Below the pieces are notes generated by a model that was not told the DNA's origin, did no database searches, and was given only the letters and a program-made list of their open reading frames with translations. Below, piece by piece: positions 45,563 to 57,343 of a stretch of 64,000 nt of DNA. Source of the DNA: Henckelia pumila (Eukaryota > Streptophyta > Magnoliopsida > Lamiales > Gesneriaceae); assembly GCF_033568475.1 (NCBI RefSeq), contig NW_027331840.1, positions 620,001 through 684,000 on the forward strand, written 5' to 3'. Position numbers and translations under genes: made by a program. Every line of letters starts with the position of its first letter. Within the stretch, counting starts at the first letter, position 1.

Positions 45563-46339
45563 TGTTGACCGGTGGTATTTTTTGTAGTTGAACTTCTATC
45601 TTTAAATTAGTTTTGTTAGTATTTTGGATTGCTTTAGAACTCTATCTTTTGAATATTGTGGTGATATTATCCTTCTGTTTTAGTGATGTTAATATTTCAT
45701 CTTGCTAGCCTTATCCTTTGAGTTGTTTTAAAAATCAAATTTGCCTTGATTGGGCTTAGATGATATTATTTGTGTGATAAGATATATGCAGGAGAGTATC
45801 ATATAAGTAGGGAGTGGAACGCGATTTTTTGTTGGACTTGCAAGTGCAAAAATTCGAATACATGTTCTACTGTGTGTTCTGATAGAAAGCAAGACAAGCT
45901 CACTGAATATAACTAAAATATATTATGTGTTGACAGTTTGATTTTTTATGGTGATACAAGATTACAATTGATACTGGATAAATTCCTCAGGAGAGGAAGG
46001 TGATGTTCTCGGGAGAGGACAATCTGCGACTTTGAAGGGATTTCAAGCAAAGCAGATCAAGACGAGTGGTGCTCGCCAAATGACTTCAACAAACGTGTTC
46101 ATCATAAAAGCGTCATGAACAAGAGGGAGTCTTGTGGTTTTTGATTAAGTCCTTATTTAGTTGTAACACCTTGAAACGTTTGTGAAATCATTTGAAATAT
46201 GGGCGTGGCCTCGTAGACGTAGGTCTTTTGACCGAACTACGTTAAAAATCTCGTGTTCTTATTTTTATTCTTCTGCTACTTATATTTTATTGTGTACTCC
46301 ATATAAAGTAAACAACTGCAATCATAACATAGAATTTCA
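45563..46339 (+). repeat. 3' LTR of the SIRE-like element
   Basis: 777 bp, the same length as the 5' LTR, preceded by polypurine tract and ending ...AATTTCA followed by the duplicated ATAAT. Confidence 0.93.
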
Positions 46340-46344
46340 ATAAT

Positions 46345-47742
46345 TAAACATATGCACATTATACGTACAAATAAGTACTTTTTTATCTAAGATATATTTT
46401 TATATTTTTGCATAACATAACGAACCTTTATATAAAATATAATAAGATTCTAGTAATTTATATTTAATATTATGTTTTTATTATTAATGTATTATTGTTT
46501 ATTTTATCTAAAAATTAGTATGATAGTCATGAGATAAGATTATTTTTGACAAAAAAAATTGTATGATATAATATACACAAGTAGTTACTGCATGTATGTC
46601 TCAATAATAATATAATATTATAGTACAGATGCTTAACTAATTTTAAAACAGTGGAATGAAAATTCAACAAATTGTAAGACTGATTTAAACTCAAAATTTA
46701 TCTTCCTTGTTGTGTTTAAGTGAGTGAGATTTCATTGAAAGAATAGTAACTTTTTAGTGATATCTTGTTCTTCAACTCAATCACACTATTATCGAGGGAT
46801 AGCAAGGATCAATATGCTATTGACGTCGTAATGAAATTGTTCTCAGTTGTTAGGCTCTCGATTTTTACGGATTAACGACAGATGAAAGATAGTCCCGAAT
46901 ACTTAATAGTTATTGAGAGGATCTATTGGATTGATAGAGACTTTTAGATTTAAAAAAATATAGTATTATGATATTCACTTATCTTTAGTATGAGACTTTA
47001 TAAACTCTGGACCATTAAACAAGTTTTTTAGAGATATGTAAGTATTGATTAAGATATATGTGATATGATGAATGATTATCATATAATTTATGTATGAATA
47101 TGTGCTAATCACGTTGAACCTGATATATCTTGAGATAGTTAGTCGAGTAGAATCTCTTGGCTCTTGTTTCTTGTAACCGTGTGACATCCACTAGATCCAT
47201 AAAATATCGTGTGCGGTACTTATCTTGGACGGTGTATGTCCAAAATCATGGTCAGTATTTGTGCCATTCAGTGGATTTTTGGCACTTCGAGCTCATATTG
47301 GGGTTCTTATCGTCTAAACATGAGTTCCAATTTTTTTAATCCTAATTAACCAAAGAAGTACTTGCATATAAACATGTGTACTCATATATTTCATACTTGA
47401 AAATTTCACTCATGTACTTGATTCAATTATGGAGACCATATTCAATGGTGCAACTTGTAAGTTGTTCAAACTAGAGAGTGAATCAAGTTTCAATCAATTA
47501 CCAGCACCTAGGAGCAGAGGGTACCGTTGGTTTTAATTTAAGGATATTTCTATTTTTTATTGTAATTCAATTGGGTTATATAATTAATTTTCAAATTTTT
47601 TGTTATTTTCAATTATTTATATGTTAATAATTTAATTAATTTAATTATATGTTTATCGAATGATTAGTAGTGGATATCGGACATGAAGAACATATGTTGG
47701 AGTAATTTGAATATGAAAGAAAATTAATAGAACAACTCATGA
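46345..47742. other. AT-rich stretch without genes
   Basis: Nothing coding is recognised. A motif near 46785-46830 (ATTATCGAGGGATAGCAAGG...) is loosely echoed near 48355-48385, suggesting a decayed dispersed repeat. Confidence 0.5.
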
Positions 47743-47897
47743 AAGACAATCTCACAAGTCAGTTTTATTAGATATATTTCTTATTTAGGTCACACATAAA
47801 TAATTATTTATTTTTATGTCAAGAATATTATTTTTGTTTGAAAATATGAACAGGGTTGACTCTTCTTAAGGATAAAGATCCGTGAGATTGTATCACA
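47743..47897 (-). mobile_element. Second copy of the 'GAGACggTCTCAC' MITE-like repeat
   Basis: Reverse orientation relative to 30870-31045: on the minus strand it reads GATACAATCTCACGGATC, then AGTCAACCCTG, then a TA-rich core and a closing GTGAGATTGTC. Ends are diverged; no target-site duplication is evident. Confidence 0.55.
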
Positions 47898-48369
47898 AAA
47901 TACCTATTGAAAATTAATTAACTTAACGGAAAATAATGAAAATAACATTAAATTTCAAAATTCATGTTAATTACTCATATGTAAAAAATTTGAAAATAAT
48001 TTAAAACATTGGAATACACAATTTTTCTCATATCTGATTTTATCGTATCATTTTTTTTGTTATATTCTTATCGCAATTATCTACCATCATGTTTTATTAA
48101 AATAATTTATAAATATAATCCACAAAAAAGCCTTGGTTGAAAAAGATTCTTATAAATTATAAAATTAGAAACTCTAAAAAATATATCAAAATGATTTTTT
48201 TGTTTTATTTAAGTAATTTATAAATAAAAATTATAAAAAATGTTAGTTGCAAAAACTTTGATTTAAACACATAAGTTCAAATAGACACGAAATTCTCCCT
48301 AAGTGTGACAGAGTTTCCTGAGTCATTCAGTTTATATTTAAGTGTTTCTAACCATATTATCAAGGGCTA
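47898..48369. other. AT-rich stretch, nothing recognised
   Basis: No ORF of note and no element ends. Confidence 0.5.
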
Positions 48370-49710
48370 GCAAAGAGCAGTGTGCTACTGATTTTGACAT
48401 CCAAAGGTTTTTTAGGAGCTATATCTATAATAATAGCTTCCTTTGGAGGAGAATATGATCTAACTGGTGAAACAGATGGTGAATTTGGATCTTTAGACAT
48501 ATTGAGTTCATCTGAAATAGTGAGATCATCTGCATCAGAGAGAGTATCAGATGAAGTATGTTGCTCTTTGGATGGAGCCTCAAGAGGAAAATCTTATCTC
48601 ATCATCTGAGCAGTAGTTGTTATCAGATGAGCATCATTTTCCAGTTGGCTTAGTGCGGACGTTTGATAAAAAAACATCCAAACTTGCTGGATTGAACTTT
48701 GATCTCTGCAATCTCAGATGAGCTCATAGAAGACTTTCATTTAATTTGAGCTCGACAAACTTTTTTCTCTCCAGTGCACGTGAGATGACTTGAGTTTCAG
48801 CCCACTCAAGTATCATATCTTCAATAATTGTAATATTCTCCAGATTGGTTAATGTTCTGATTTTTTTGAAGTGATTTTTCGCTATGTAAAATACCCATCG
48901 GTCAAAAACTTTCATCTTTTCTTCTGCCTTTTTTGATGATATGATGAATAGTGATATTAATTACCCTTTGAGCATTGGAGGATGGATCAGATATATCACC
49001 AGAATTTTTGAAGAATCCAGACTGAAGAGTAGTGATGTTCATCTGGGTTACTAAAGGAACAACACTTTCCACTATTGATGAAGGAATAGCTACAATAGGT
49101 ATAGATTGAATCATTTGAGGGATTCGAGGAGGTCTAATTGATCTCTTTTTCTTTTGTGGATGAGGCTCAATAATTGCAGCCAGAGTTACTTGATCTGATT
49201 CTTAGTTTTCTGATTCAGATGAGTGAAATGTATTTTTATTTTTACTGATTTCTTTCTTTTTTGAGAAGATGGCGTTGGAGACTCGGTGGTTTTAGCATCT
49301 TCAATGGCCATAGACTTGGATTCATCGGTAAGTTCAAGTCTTCGATCTCATATGGATTGGGTGTACCATGCTTGAATACTATCGGTTGCTTTCCCTTGTA
49401 CACCTCAATTGCCCTTTCATTTAATGTCTTGTGCGGATGAAGATTAGAAGAGGGCCCCAGATGAACATTTAAATCATTCAAGATCTCTCTTATCTGAATG
49501 GCAAAGCCTTGAGATTGAACTATTGGTGCTGTGATCATAGCAGATAAAACATTGAACAGAACAGCAGACCAATTCACAATAATACCAGCAGAAATTGAAA
49601 CCATATTTTTTAGATGTGATTGCATCGAAAGAACTTGATTTGGCCAGAAGAGACTTGGCCACAATATCGTGAAATATTCTGAATTTCATCTTCAGTTCCT
49701 TTTTTTGCAA
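48370..49710 (-). pseudogene. Decayed retroelement-type protein on the minus strand
   Basis: Read right to left, fragments occur in order: GFAIQIREILNDLNV...LHPHKTLNERAI (49664-49242 frame), a low-complexity linker (49114-48902), RWVFYIAKNHFKKI...MILEWAETQVISRAL (48915-48724), and an acidic Ser-rich tail (SDADDLTISDELNM, about 48590-48510). The order and the WAET motif resemble anonymous proteins I recall as very common in Gesneriaceae (for example Dorcoceras), probably encoded by retroelements. Frames change at least three times, so it is a pseudogene. Function unknown. A Cassandra element interrupts the sequence just upstream. Confidence 0.45.
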
Positions 49711-49791
49711 GGTATTTTGATTGTATTTTCTGTCAAAGAGTACATACTCTTCATTTGTTTCTTTGTTTCAGCAGAAATCAATAATCCCCTG

Positions 49792-50133
49792 TGTAATGAC
49801 CCACTATATCAAGATGAGCCTTTCTAGCGTGTTTATGTCCTCACTCGCACGCACCCTGAGAAAATTCCCAGGAGGTCACCCATCCTATAATTGTCCCAAG
49901 TCAAGCACGCTTAACTTTTGAGTTCTTAAGTGATGAGCTTCCGAAAAGAAGATGTACCTTCTTGATATGAGTTGTACATATCAAATCTTTTGTACCTCTC
50001 ATTCCGGTGTGGGATCGATTCATTCATGTCATCCTTTGCCCATTCTTTAGTGGGGTTTCCATCTTTTAGGTATTAACCATCCATATTACAGGTCATGTAC
50101 CGCCCGAGGACTTTTTTGGCTTCGGGTGTCACA
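49792..50133 (-). repeat. 3' LTR of Cassandra (5S-like at about 49858-49955)
   Basis: Better-preserved 5S-like region of the two: both internal promoter blocks match the 5S consensus I remember. Confidence 0.9.
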
Positions 50134-50204
50134 TGCCCACCAGCTTCCACCTGGTTTGTACCCGAACTACACCGTACTTGAAGAGGTCAGTCTCTGATAC
50201 CATT

Positions 50205-50546
50205 TGTAATGACCCACTATATCAAGATGAGTCTTTACAACGTACTTATGTCCTCACGCGCACGCACCCTGAGAAACTTTCCAGGGGGTCACCCATCCTA
50301 TAATTGCCCCAAGTCAAGAATGTTTAACTTTTGAGTTCTTATGTAACGAGCTCCCGAAAAGAAGATGCACCTTCTTGATATGAGTTTTACATATCAAATC
50401 TTTTGTACCTCTCATTGTAGTGTGGGATCGGTTCATTCATGTCACCTGTTGCCCATTCTTTGGCGGAGTTTCCATCTTTCAGGTATTAACCACCCATATT
50501 GCGGACCATGTACCGCCCGAGGATTTTTTTGGCTCTGGGTATCACA
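50205..50546 (-). repeat. 5' LTR of Cassandra (5S-like at about 50271-50365)
   Basis: The C-box region is CCAGGGGGTCACCCATCC, one base off the left LTR, and the A-box region is more diverged (CAAGAATGTTTAACT). Pol III promoter function of this copy is therefore doubtful. Confidence 0.9.
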
Positions 50547-50551
50547 CCCTG

Positions 50552-51181
50552 TCTGGGAAGATCAAAAGAGGAGGCGAACAGAGCAGATGAAATTCTCACT
50601 GATTCTCCACCCAGAGTAGCTGATATAATCTAAAAGAATTTTGGGAAGGCTTTCTTGTATCGAATTTCATTCCTTAGAGAAATTTTTGCAGCCTATAAGC
50701 TTCAAAAGTTCTAAACATTTCCACCATCCCTTGATAGAAAGATCAAAAACTGTGTGGAAATCAATAAGAAGAACATTTTGGGTGATTGACGTATTTTGTT
50801 CCTGTAAATTGGACAGAAAATAAATATGAGTAATTTGTTATTTCGAAAAAGTATTTAAGGCTAAAAAATGTTAAGTGTCAAAGAAGAAGAGTATGAGAAT
50901 TTCAAAGATTATGCCCAATTACGTGGCTAAATGACATAAGTAGAGTTTCAAATTCAAAAACAAATGCGGATGATAATTATTAATTCGTAATACGCGGTAA
51001 AAATTAATAATATTTTAATAAGGTCTCGGGAACACAAAGCGACAAATACCCTCTGTAAATAAGACACTTGTAGATAAAATGTCCGATTAACTTTTTCTTT
51101 ACCAAACAGAGTTTCAGATCGAAGAAATATGAGTGCAGATCAATCCTTCGAGGAACTTGAGGAATTTTAAGAGTTCATATT
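50552..51181. other. Spacer, continuation of the sequence split by Cassandra
   Basis: No confident gene. This may be the upstream part of the decayed minus-strand protein at 48.4-49.7 kb, but no clear domain is visible. Confidence 0.4.
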
Positions 51182-53251
51182 TGTAACGCCCCAATTTTAT
51201 CTTAATTGAGCTTAATTTAGATAATCAGAGTTTACAGAGTTCAAGAGCCGACTTGATTTTGATCAGGGTCTATTTTGCAAATTTTGAATTTTTTAGGGAC
51301 TAAAACACAAATAATGAGATTGCTATATTATTGACTTGACTAAGTCATTCTTCAACTATTCCTCCTCTTCCTCCAACGTGTTCTCCTCCATTGTTAAGCC
51401 AAAACGTGAACTCCAAGCTTCCAGATTTCAGTCCGAGCTCGATCCGTCCGTTGGAATTTAGTTCTGATGACATATTAGCGATCACAGCAGCGAAAACTCT
51501 GTTATATCGTAAGTATTTCTCCGATCAGATACATTTCATTTTTTGGATGTTGTTATAATCGAATGAGATTCGAGTATATTGTTCTTGACAGTGTTCTTAT
51601 CGTTTATTCTCAGTCGGTTTTGAATTTGAGCTTCGTTCGGAATTGCTACAATTTTTGGAAGTTTATTCAAAAATCTAGTTTTGATATTTGTTGGGTTTGA
51701 GCATTTGTTGTTGTTTTGACATTGTTATGAGTTGATATCGATGATGTACTGATGTTTGTATTTCCGGTTCGGTCAGTTATAGCCGTTATGTCGCCGGTTT
51801 GAGTTTTAGAGATTTTGAACCGCTTGAATCGTTTTGTGTTGTTGAACTTTGGCTTGTAATTTGATCGTCGTTATTGATCTTATTTTCCTCCGTAAAGATT
51901 CGTCGGAGTTTGTCGAGCACTGAGTTAACGACATTGAATCGTCGAAGAGTTGGACGAAGAATCGGTAAAGAGATTACCTTGAGCCGATGTTGTTGTTAGG
52001 TTGCAAAGTTTCTGATATAACCTTTTTAATAGCTTATCCAAAGTTGGAGATATTGCATTGAAAAGTAAAAGCAGTCATCGTTAACGGGATAGCATACTCG
52101 GGATAGTTGGTCCTTAAGTTTCCCTTAAAATCACATACTAGCATCAATACTTGTTCTAGCATGTGGAACTTGTATTTTGTTGTTGATTTATTGTTGTTAT
52201 ATGGTTCAATGTTTTATGTTCCCATGTGCATTCATATTGAGCCAGCATTATTTTTTCAGCGGGCATAACATCCTTTTGTTTGACGTTTGGGAGCGTTATA
52301 ATCGAGTGGCCTAGGATGTAGCCGTTTCTCCTAGTGCTAGCATACTCATTATAGTTGCTCAAAGTCTAGAGGAGTGAGATATGTGACACCACCTCGATCG
52401 GGAGAGTCGGTGAGTGTTTACATGATCTCATCTTAGGGATCCCAAAATCAGAGCAGTAAATCCTTGATTATCAGAGTTGATATCCCCGTTTTAAAAACAT
52501 GCATTTCATTGTCTTGGTATTGAATATGTGTTGTTATATCATGTTATCGACATGTTCTTGTTATTGCATGATATGTTGATTTTACTGGGAATATCATTCT
52601 CACCAGGTTATCCGGCTGTTTCTTTGTTTTATATGTGTACTTGGCAACAGGTGCGGCAGGATCAAGTCAGAGGATTCTTGGTTAGCTTTAAGGGCAAGGA
52701 GTAGAAGTGAGACTCGGTTTAGAAGTCGAGTCAGCATGCTAATCTAGTTTATGTTTTATAGCATGCTAGAACTCGAACTTGTTATGTATTGTAATTCGAA
52801 TTTGTTCTGTATTCGGATTGCATAACCTAGAATCGATGCATGTTCTATTCGTTGGAGATTTGTGCAACTTAGAATCATCATGTATTGGATTTGAGTATGT
52901 TTTATGTTGTATTTAAATTGAAGAAAGTCTGCCCTGTTTCTGATGTTTTTTTGGGCAGAAGGCGCGCTCGATCGCACAAGTTTGTAGGATTGAGCGCGGC
53001 CCTTAAATTGTTGAGGCAGTAGAACTGCAAAAAAATGGTGCGCTCGATCCCACGAGTTCGTAGGATCGAGCGCAACACTTGAAATCATCCGGCAGTACTT
53101 GAGGCATGGATGTTGTGCTCGATCGCACGAGTACATGCGATCGAGCGCAACCCTTTTAAAAAAAAAAAATTCTTTTGTCTTTTAGCCTTGGAACTTGGAT
53201 GCTTATTTATTGTTTAATCCGAGATAAGATGTTTAGAACCGAGGTCTCACA
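51182..53251 (+). repeat. 5' LTR of the decayed gypsy element
   Basis: TGTAACGCCCC...GGTCTCACA, 2070 bp. A fragment of the same LTR family sits inside the LINE at 27101-27675. Contains three hairpin-like repeats at 52967-53150. The 126-codon ORF on the minus strand (52756-53136) is a repeat artefact. Confidence 0.75.
52967..53150. repeat. Three imperfect hairpin repeats in the LTR
   Basis: Three units of the pattern GCGCTCGATCGCACGAG...CGATCGAGCGCAAC, about 65-75 bp apart (near 52970, 53040 and 53115). Each has complementary arms around a short loop. Confidence 0.75.
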
Positions 53252-53554
53252 TTAAGTGGTAACAGAGCGATAAGTTCTTGGTTTGAACTAGAGTGAGCGG
53301 GGTAGTTCGAGTCTGCATGTTTTGGCTTCTCGCATGTGTTTGAGTTATTTAATTGTTTTATTAAATACCATGCGAGCATGATTTATTATAAAAGGTATTT
53401 GAATTACATGATTATGTGATTTAATTTATAAATCATGAACTACTTGAGATATATTTGTTTTTGTTATCGACTAGTATCCGGTTATTCTGAGAAAGTGTGA
53501 GAGGCACCGTTTGTAGCGATTGAGATATCTTGTGTCCTAACATTTGATTATCAT

Positions 53555-56074
53555 ATGGGTCCTCGTCGAGTGATTAACAGAAACCCACCGCCAGTTACCC
53601 CTCCGAATGAACAGGGAAGCAATGTCACTGTTCAATTGGATGCCGCAACAACCCCTATGGAAACCTTGCTGAGGAGGTTTCAGTCGTTTCAGCCACCATC
53701 CTTGAAGGGTACTGAAAACCCTGTTGACTGTGAGAGCTGGTTGGATAACATTGATCAGTTGTTCGACTCCCTCGATTATTCAGATGATCGCCGAACTAGG
53801 TTAGTTGTTCATCAGTTGCATGGTGTTGCTAAGAACTGGTGGATCTCGACTAAGAAAGCTATTGAAAACCGAGGTACGACCATCACATGGAAACTTTTCA
53901 AATCTGAATTTTATAAGCGGGTTTTCCCCATTTATTATCGTAAGGATAATGGTGCCGAGTTTGCCACTTTGAGGCAAGGGAATTTTAACATCGAAGAATA
54001 TGTTGCCAAATTCAATAGTCTGTTGCATTTTGCACCGCATATCGCCGACAATGAAGAAGCAAAAGCTGACCAGTTCATCAATGGTCTAAACTCCGACATC
54101 TTCACGTTGGTAAACACTGCTAGGCCTGATAATTTTGCGGATGCAATGAATCACGCAAAGGGTGCTGAGGCAGGACTGTTGAGACAGAGAGTGAATCAGT
54201 TTGCACCTCAGCAACAGCAGAGACAGTTTCAGGCACAACCGTCTCAGTTTCAGAACCACTCACAGAGATATGAAGGTGGAAGCAGTGGTGGTAACATAAG
54301 GGATCAGTTGAGAGCAAGAGGGAAACAATTTAAGAAATCTGGGAGTAGTTCTTCGATTTCTGGTGGCTCGAAGCAGTTTGGTTCAGGACAGAGTTTTGAA
54401 TCTTCTACTTTGTATTGTAGCAAGTGTGGAGGTAGACATTACTCGGATCAGTGTGTAGCAGTCTTTGGGAACTGCAATACCTGTCAGCAACCGGGACACT
54501 TTTCTAAGGTGTGCCCTCAGCGTAGTAGATATCGAGCTCAGAGTGGGAGTTCATCTAGTCCTACAGCTCAACCTGAGAGACAATCTTCTGCGGTTCACTC
54601 CTTCCAACCCTAACAACAGAATAGGCAAGGAGGTAACCAAAGTGCAAACCAACCTCCAAGATAGCAAGCACGAGTCTTTGCCTTGACCGAGGATCAAGCT
54701 CAGGCAGCACCTGACGATGTTATATCAGGTAACTATTTGATTTTTGATTATTATGCTGATGTATTGATAGATACAGGTGCTTCTCATTCCTTTATCTCTG
54801 AAAAATTTGTGTTGATGCATGCTTTTTCTACTGAGTTGTTGTCTACTGTAGTAGCTGTTAGTTCACATTTGAGTGGAGGAATTGTTTCTGTCAGATTAGT
54901 CAGGAACTGTGAACTTTGTTTTGAAGAAAATTTGTTAGAGTTCGACTGTATTGTACTTGGGCTGTCAGATTTTGACTGTATTGTTGGTATAGAATCTTTA
55001 ACCAAGTACATGGCAACAGTCGATTGTTTTTTAAAGGCGGTCAGATTCAGACCTGCAATGGCAGACGAGTGAAAATTCTTTGGTAAGGGTTATCGATCTA
55101 GAATTCCTTTGGTTTCAGTGTTATCTATGGCTCGTTTGTTACAGAGAGGTGCAGAGGGATTTTTGGTTTATGCAATAGATGTCTGAAATCTAGCCCTGAA
55201 TTGGTGGATATTCCAGTTGTTAGAGATTTTGCGGATGTGTTTCCGGATGAGATTCCTGGATTGCCGCCTATTCGAGAGATCGATTTCAGCATCGATTTGG
55301 TTTCAGGTACTCAACCTATTTTCAAAGCTCTTTATCATATGTCACCGTTAAAATTGAGAGAGTTGAAGGAGAAGCTTGAGGATTTAATTTCCAAGGGATA
55401 CATCAAACCTAGTGTGTTGCCTTGGGGTGCTCCTGTCCTCTTTATGCGGAAGAAGGATGGTTTATGCGACTCTCTATCGACTACCGTAAACTGAATCAGG
55501 CTACAGTAAAAAACAGGTATCCTTTACCCCGAATAGATGACCTTTTTGATCAGTTTCAGGGTTCTTCTGTCTATTCGAAGATTGATCTGAGGTCAGGTTA
55601 TCATCAGCTGAGAGTGCGAGAGGAAGATGTTCCTAAGACTGCATTCAGGACGAGGTATGGTCATTTTGAGTTTATAGTCATGTCGTTCGGTTTGACTAAT
55701 GCTCCAGCGGTTTTTATGGGTTTGATGAACCGTATCTTTCAGCGCTATTTATATGAGTTTGTTATTATCTTCATCGATGATATTCTTATCTATTCAAAGA
55801 ACCGTACTGACCATACAGAGCATTTGAGGACCGTCTTGCAGATTTTGCGGGTTGACCAGTTGTATGCCAAGTTGTCTAAGTGTGAGTTCTGGTTGGACCG
55901 AGTTGTTTTCCTTGGTCACATCATTTCTGGAGATGGGATTTCTGTCGATCCCAGCAAGATCGAAGCGGTTATAAACTGGCCTAGAACGACATCAATGTCT
56001 GAGATCCGAAGCTTTATGGGTTTATCTGGTTATTATCGCCGTTTTATCTGGACTGCAGATTATGAGGCTAGTTT
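53555..56074 (+). pseudogene. Gag-Pol of the decayed gypsy element
   Basis: Gag opens at ATG 53555 (MGPRRVINRNPP) and is open for 352 codons, with two CCHC-like motifs (CSKCGGRHYSDQC, CNTCQQPGHFSKVC). Stops TAA 54611-54613 and TAG 54662-54664 precede the protease ([12 protein letters not shown] near 54770). A TGA at 55070-55072, a frameshift near 55170 and another near 55460 break the following RT region. RT otherwise runs clearly ([28 protein letters not shown]). After GYYRRFI a ~25-codon deletion joins it to WTADYEASF, and a new LTR starts two codons later. No function is possible. Confidence 0.9.
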
Positions 56075-57193
56075 TGTAATACCCAAAAAATCCAAAAAAC
56101 CTATTATTGATTTATTAAAAGAATTTTAAATGAATTTTAAGTTATTGTATTTTATTATTTAAGATTTAAAGTTTATTCTCAATTAAATAATTTATGTGTT
56201 GTGTAAATGATTTAAAAGTTAATATTTTATGTATTAAAATATATGTTTATTTGTGGTGTTAAATGATTTTATTAGAATTGATTCTAGACCGAGAAAACGA
56301 GTCTAACCTATTAACGATATCATAGGAAATATTCTTATGAGTATTTTGAGTATAATATTGTCATAGTTTTATTTTTAACCCCGAGTAGAGAATATCTCAA
56401 TAATCCAATTTTAGGCGTGTTGAACTGACTACGTTTTAAGTAGTCAACACACGCGTTGTATTAAATTTAGCATTCCCTAATTATCTACTCCCTACCCCAT
56501 CCTTAATACCCCTTGTCCCCTTGACTCTTTCCCCTCCCATCATTCTTCACGTTTCTTTTCTTTACTTCATCATTCTTCTCCTTTTCTCCCTTGTTTCTTC
56601 CCCTGCGGTTATACAAGATTTATAAATTCAAAGCTTCGTATCTCGTTCATCTCGTGGTTAGCTCGTTACCAAGAATTCGGATCAACTCAATCTTTGGTTA
56701 AGGCAAGTTTTTTTTCAACAAATATTTTAAGGTTTTGAAACCCATTCAAGATTATAATTATTTTAATATGAAAATGTATGTTGATGTGCATGTTTTAAAT
56801 GGTTTATGATTTTGAAAAAGCATGAAATTACGAGTATCAAGTTATGAATTGTTGAAATTGTGAAGCGTGGTAGTTCTTGACAAGTTTTGATATATGTGTA
56901 GAAAATAATGAATCTTTGAAGATTATGATGTTATTGAAAGTTTTAAAGGTGAGAAATTGATTTTTAATTGAAAGAAAATGAATTTTTGAGATTTTGAAGA
57001 AGTTGAGCAATTTTGATGGTAGTTACGGTTTAAAAGTTTTGAAGCAAAATCATTTAATATTTTAGTGTTTTGAAGTTAGTTAATCCATTTTCAATTACAA
57101 GAAAATGAGTTTTGATGATTTATGTAGTTAGGATTTTGGGTAAACTAATTTTATGTTTGAATGAAGTGTTGAAGTTGTGTTCAGGGGCCAAGG
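56075..57193 (+). repeat. LTR-like insertion related to the duplication LTRs
   Basis: Starts TGTAATACCC directly inside the gypsy RT frame. Shares blocks with the LTRs at 5641 and 24115 (TCGTGGTTAGCTCGTTACCAAGAAT; the ATTTTAAGGTTTTGAAACCC region). No second LTR, primer-binding site or internal domain was found, so it may be a fragment or solo LTR. Its right end is masked by the hairpin described next. Confidence 0.6.
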
Positions 57194-57343
57194 CTGAACC
57201 TCCTATAAATTGAGAGCTTTGATGTGTTTTGACTGTTGATTTTAAATATTTTAAAATGTTATAAATATGAACCGCGTAACATTTGAAAATATTTAAAATC
57301 AACAGCAAAACACATCAAAGCTCTCAATTTATAGGAGGTTCAG
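57194..57343. repeat. Long near-perfect hairpin (59/58-bp arms)
   Basis: Left arm 57194-57252 (CTGAACCTCCTATAAATTGA...) and right arm 57286-57343 are reverse complements except for one single-base indel. The 33-nt centre contains a further 8-bp stem (AAATGTTA / TAACATTT). A transcript would fold into one ~145-nt stem. A minus-strand ORF in this region is an artefact of the repeat. Confidence 0.92.

Larger units (their letters stand above)
36239..46339 (+). mobile_element. SIRE-like Ty1/copia retrotransposon, 10.1 kb, with nested hAT-like elements
   Basis: Two 777-bp LTRs (36239-37015 and 45563-46339) are flanked by the 5-bp target-site duplication ATAAT (36234-36238 and 46340-46344). Primer-binding site TGGTATCAAAGC is at 37018-37029 and the polypurine tract AAAGGGGAGAT at 45552-45562. 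Order: gag, protease, integrase, RT, RNase H, then a long third ORF, as in SIRE/Maximus-type elements. I count about 27 LTR-LTR differences by eye, so it is older than the Del-type element. It carries hAT-like insertions at 37703-38370 (in gag) and 42366-42942 (after pol). All ORFs contain stops or frameshifts. Confidence 0.93.
49792..50546 (-). mobile_element. Cassandra-type TRIM retrotransposon with 5S rRNA-like LTRs
   Basis: Two 342-bp LTRs (49792-50133 and 50205-50546), both TGTAATGACCCAC...TCACA, flank a 71-bp interior. The interior has a minus-strand primer-binding site (TGGTATCAGAG, about 50202-50192) and a purine tract beside the left LTR. A perfect 5-bp target-site duplication CCCTG is present (49787-49791 and 50547-50551). 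Each LTR holds a stretch close to the complement of plant 5S rRNA: in the left LTR, CCCAGGAGGTCACCCATCC (C-box region) and CAAGCACGCTTAACT (A-box region) match well. This is the hallmark of Cassandra. It encodes no protein and depends on other elements. The element is intact in structure. Confidence 0.93.
51182..56074 (+). mobile_element. Decayed Ty3/gypsy element, 3' truncated
   Basis: Has a 2.07-kb 5' LTR (51182-53251), a primer-binding site with one mismatch (TGGTAACAGAGC, 53257-53268), gag, protease and most of RT. It is then cut at 56075 by another LTR. RNase H, integrase and the 3' LTR are missing. Its protein is related to the Del-type element at 9473-16764, but several stops and frameshifts show it is older. 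Confidence 0.88.

Noticed and set aside
49858..50365. 5S rRNA genes on the minus strand
   Set aside because: The 5S-like stretches are embedded in matching LTRs with target duplication and primer-binding site (Cassandra), and the 5S sequence is incomplete and diverged.
52756..53136. 126-codon minus-strand ORF
   Set aside because: Falls in the LTR hairpin repeats, giving repeated DRAQHP-type words.
53801..54317. Minus-strand ORFs across the gypsy gag
   Set aside because: Shadows of the intact plus-strand Gag frame.
57120..57308. 62-codon minus-strand ORF
   Set aside because: Produced by the inverted repeat at 57194-57343.
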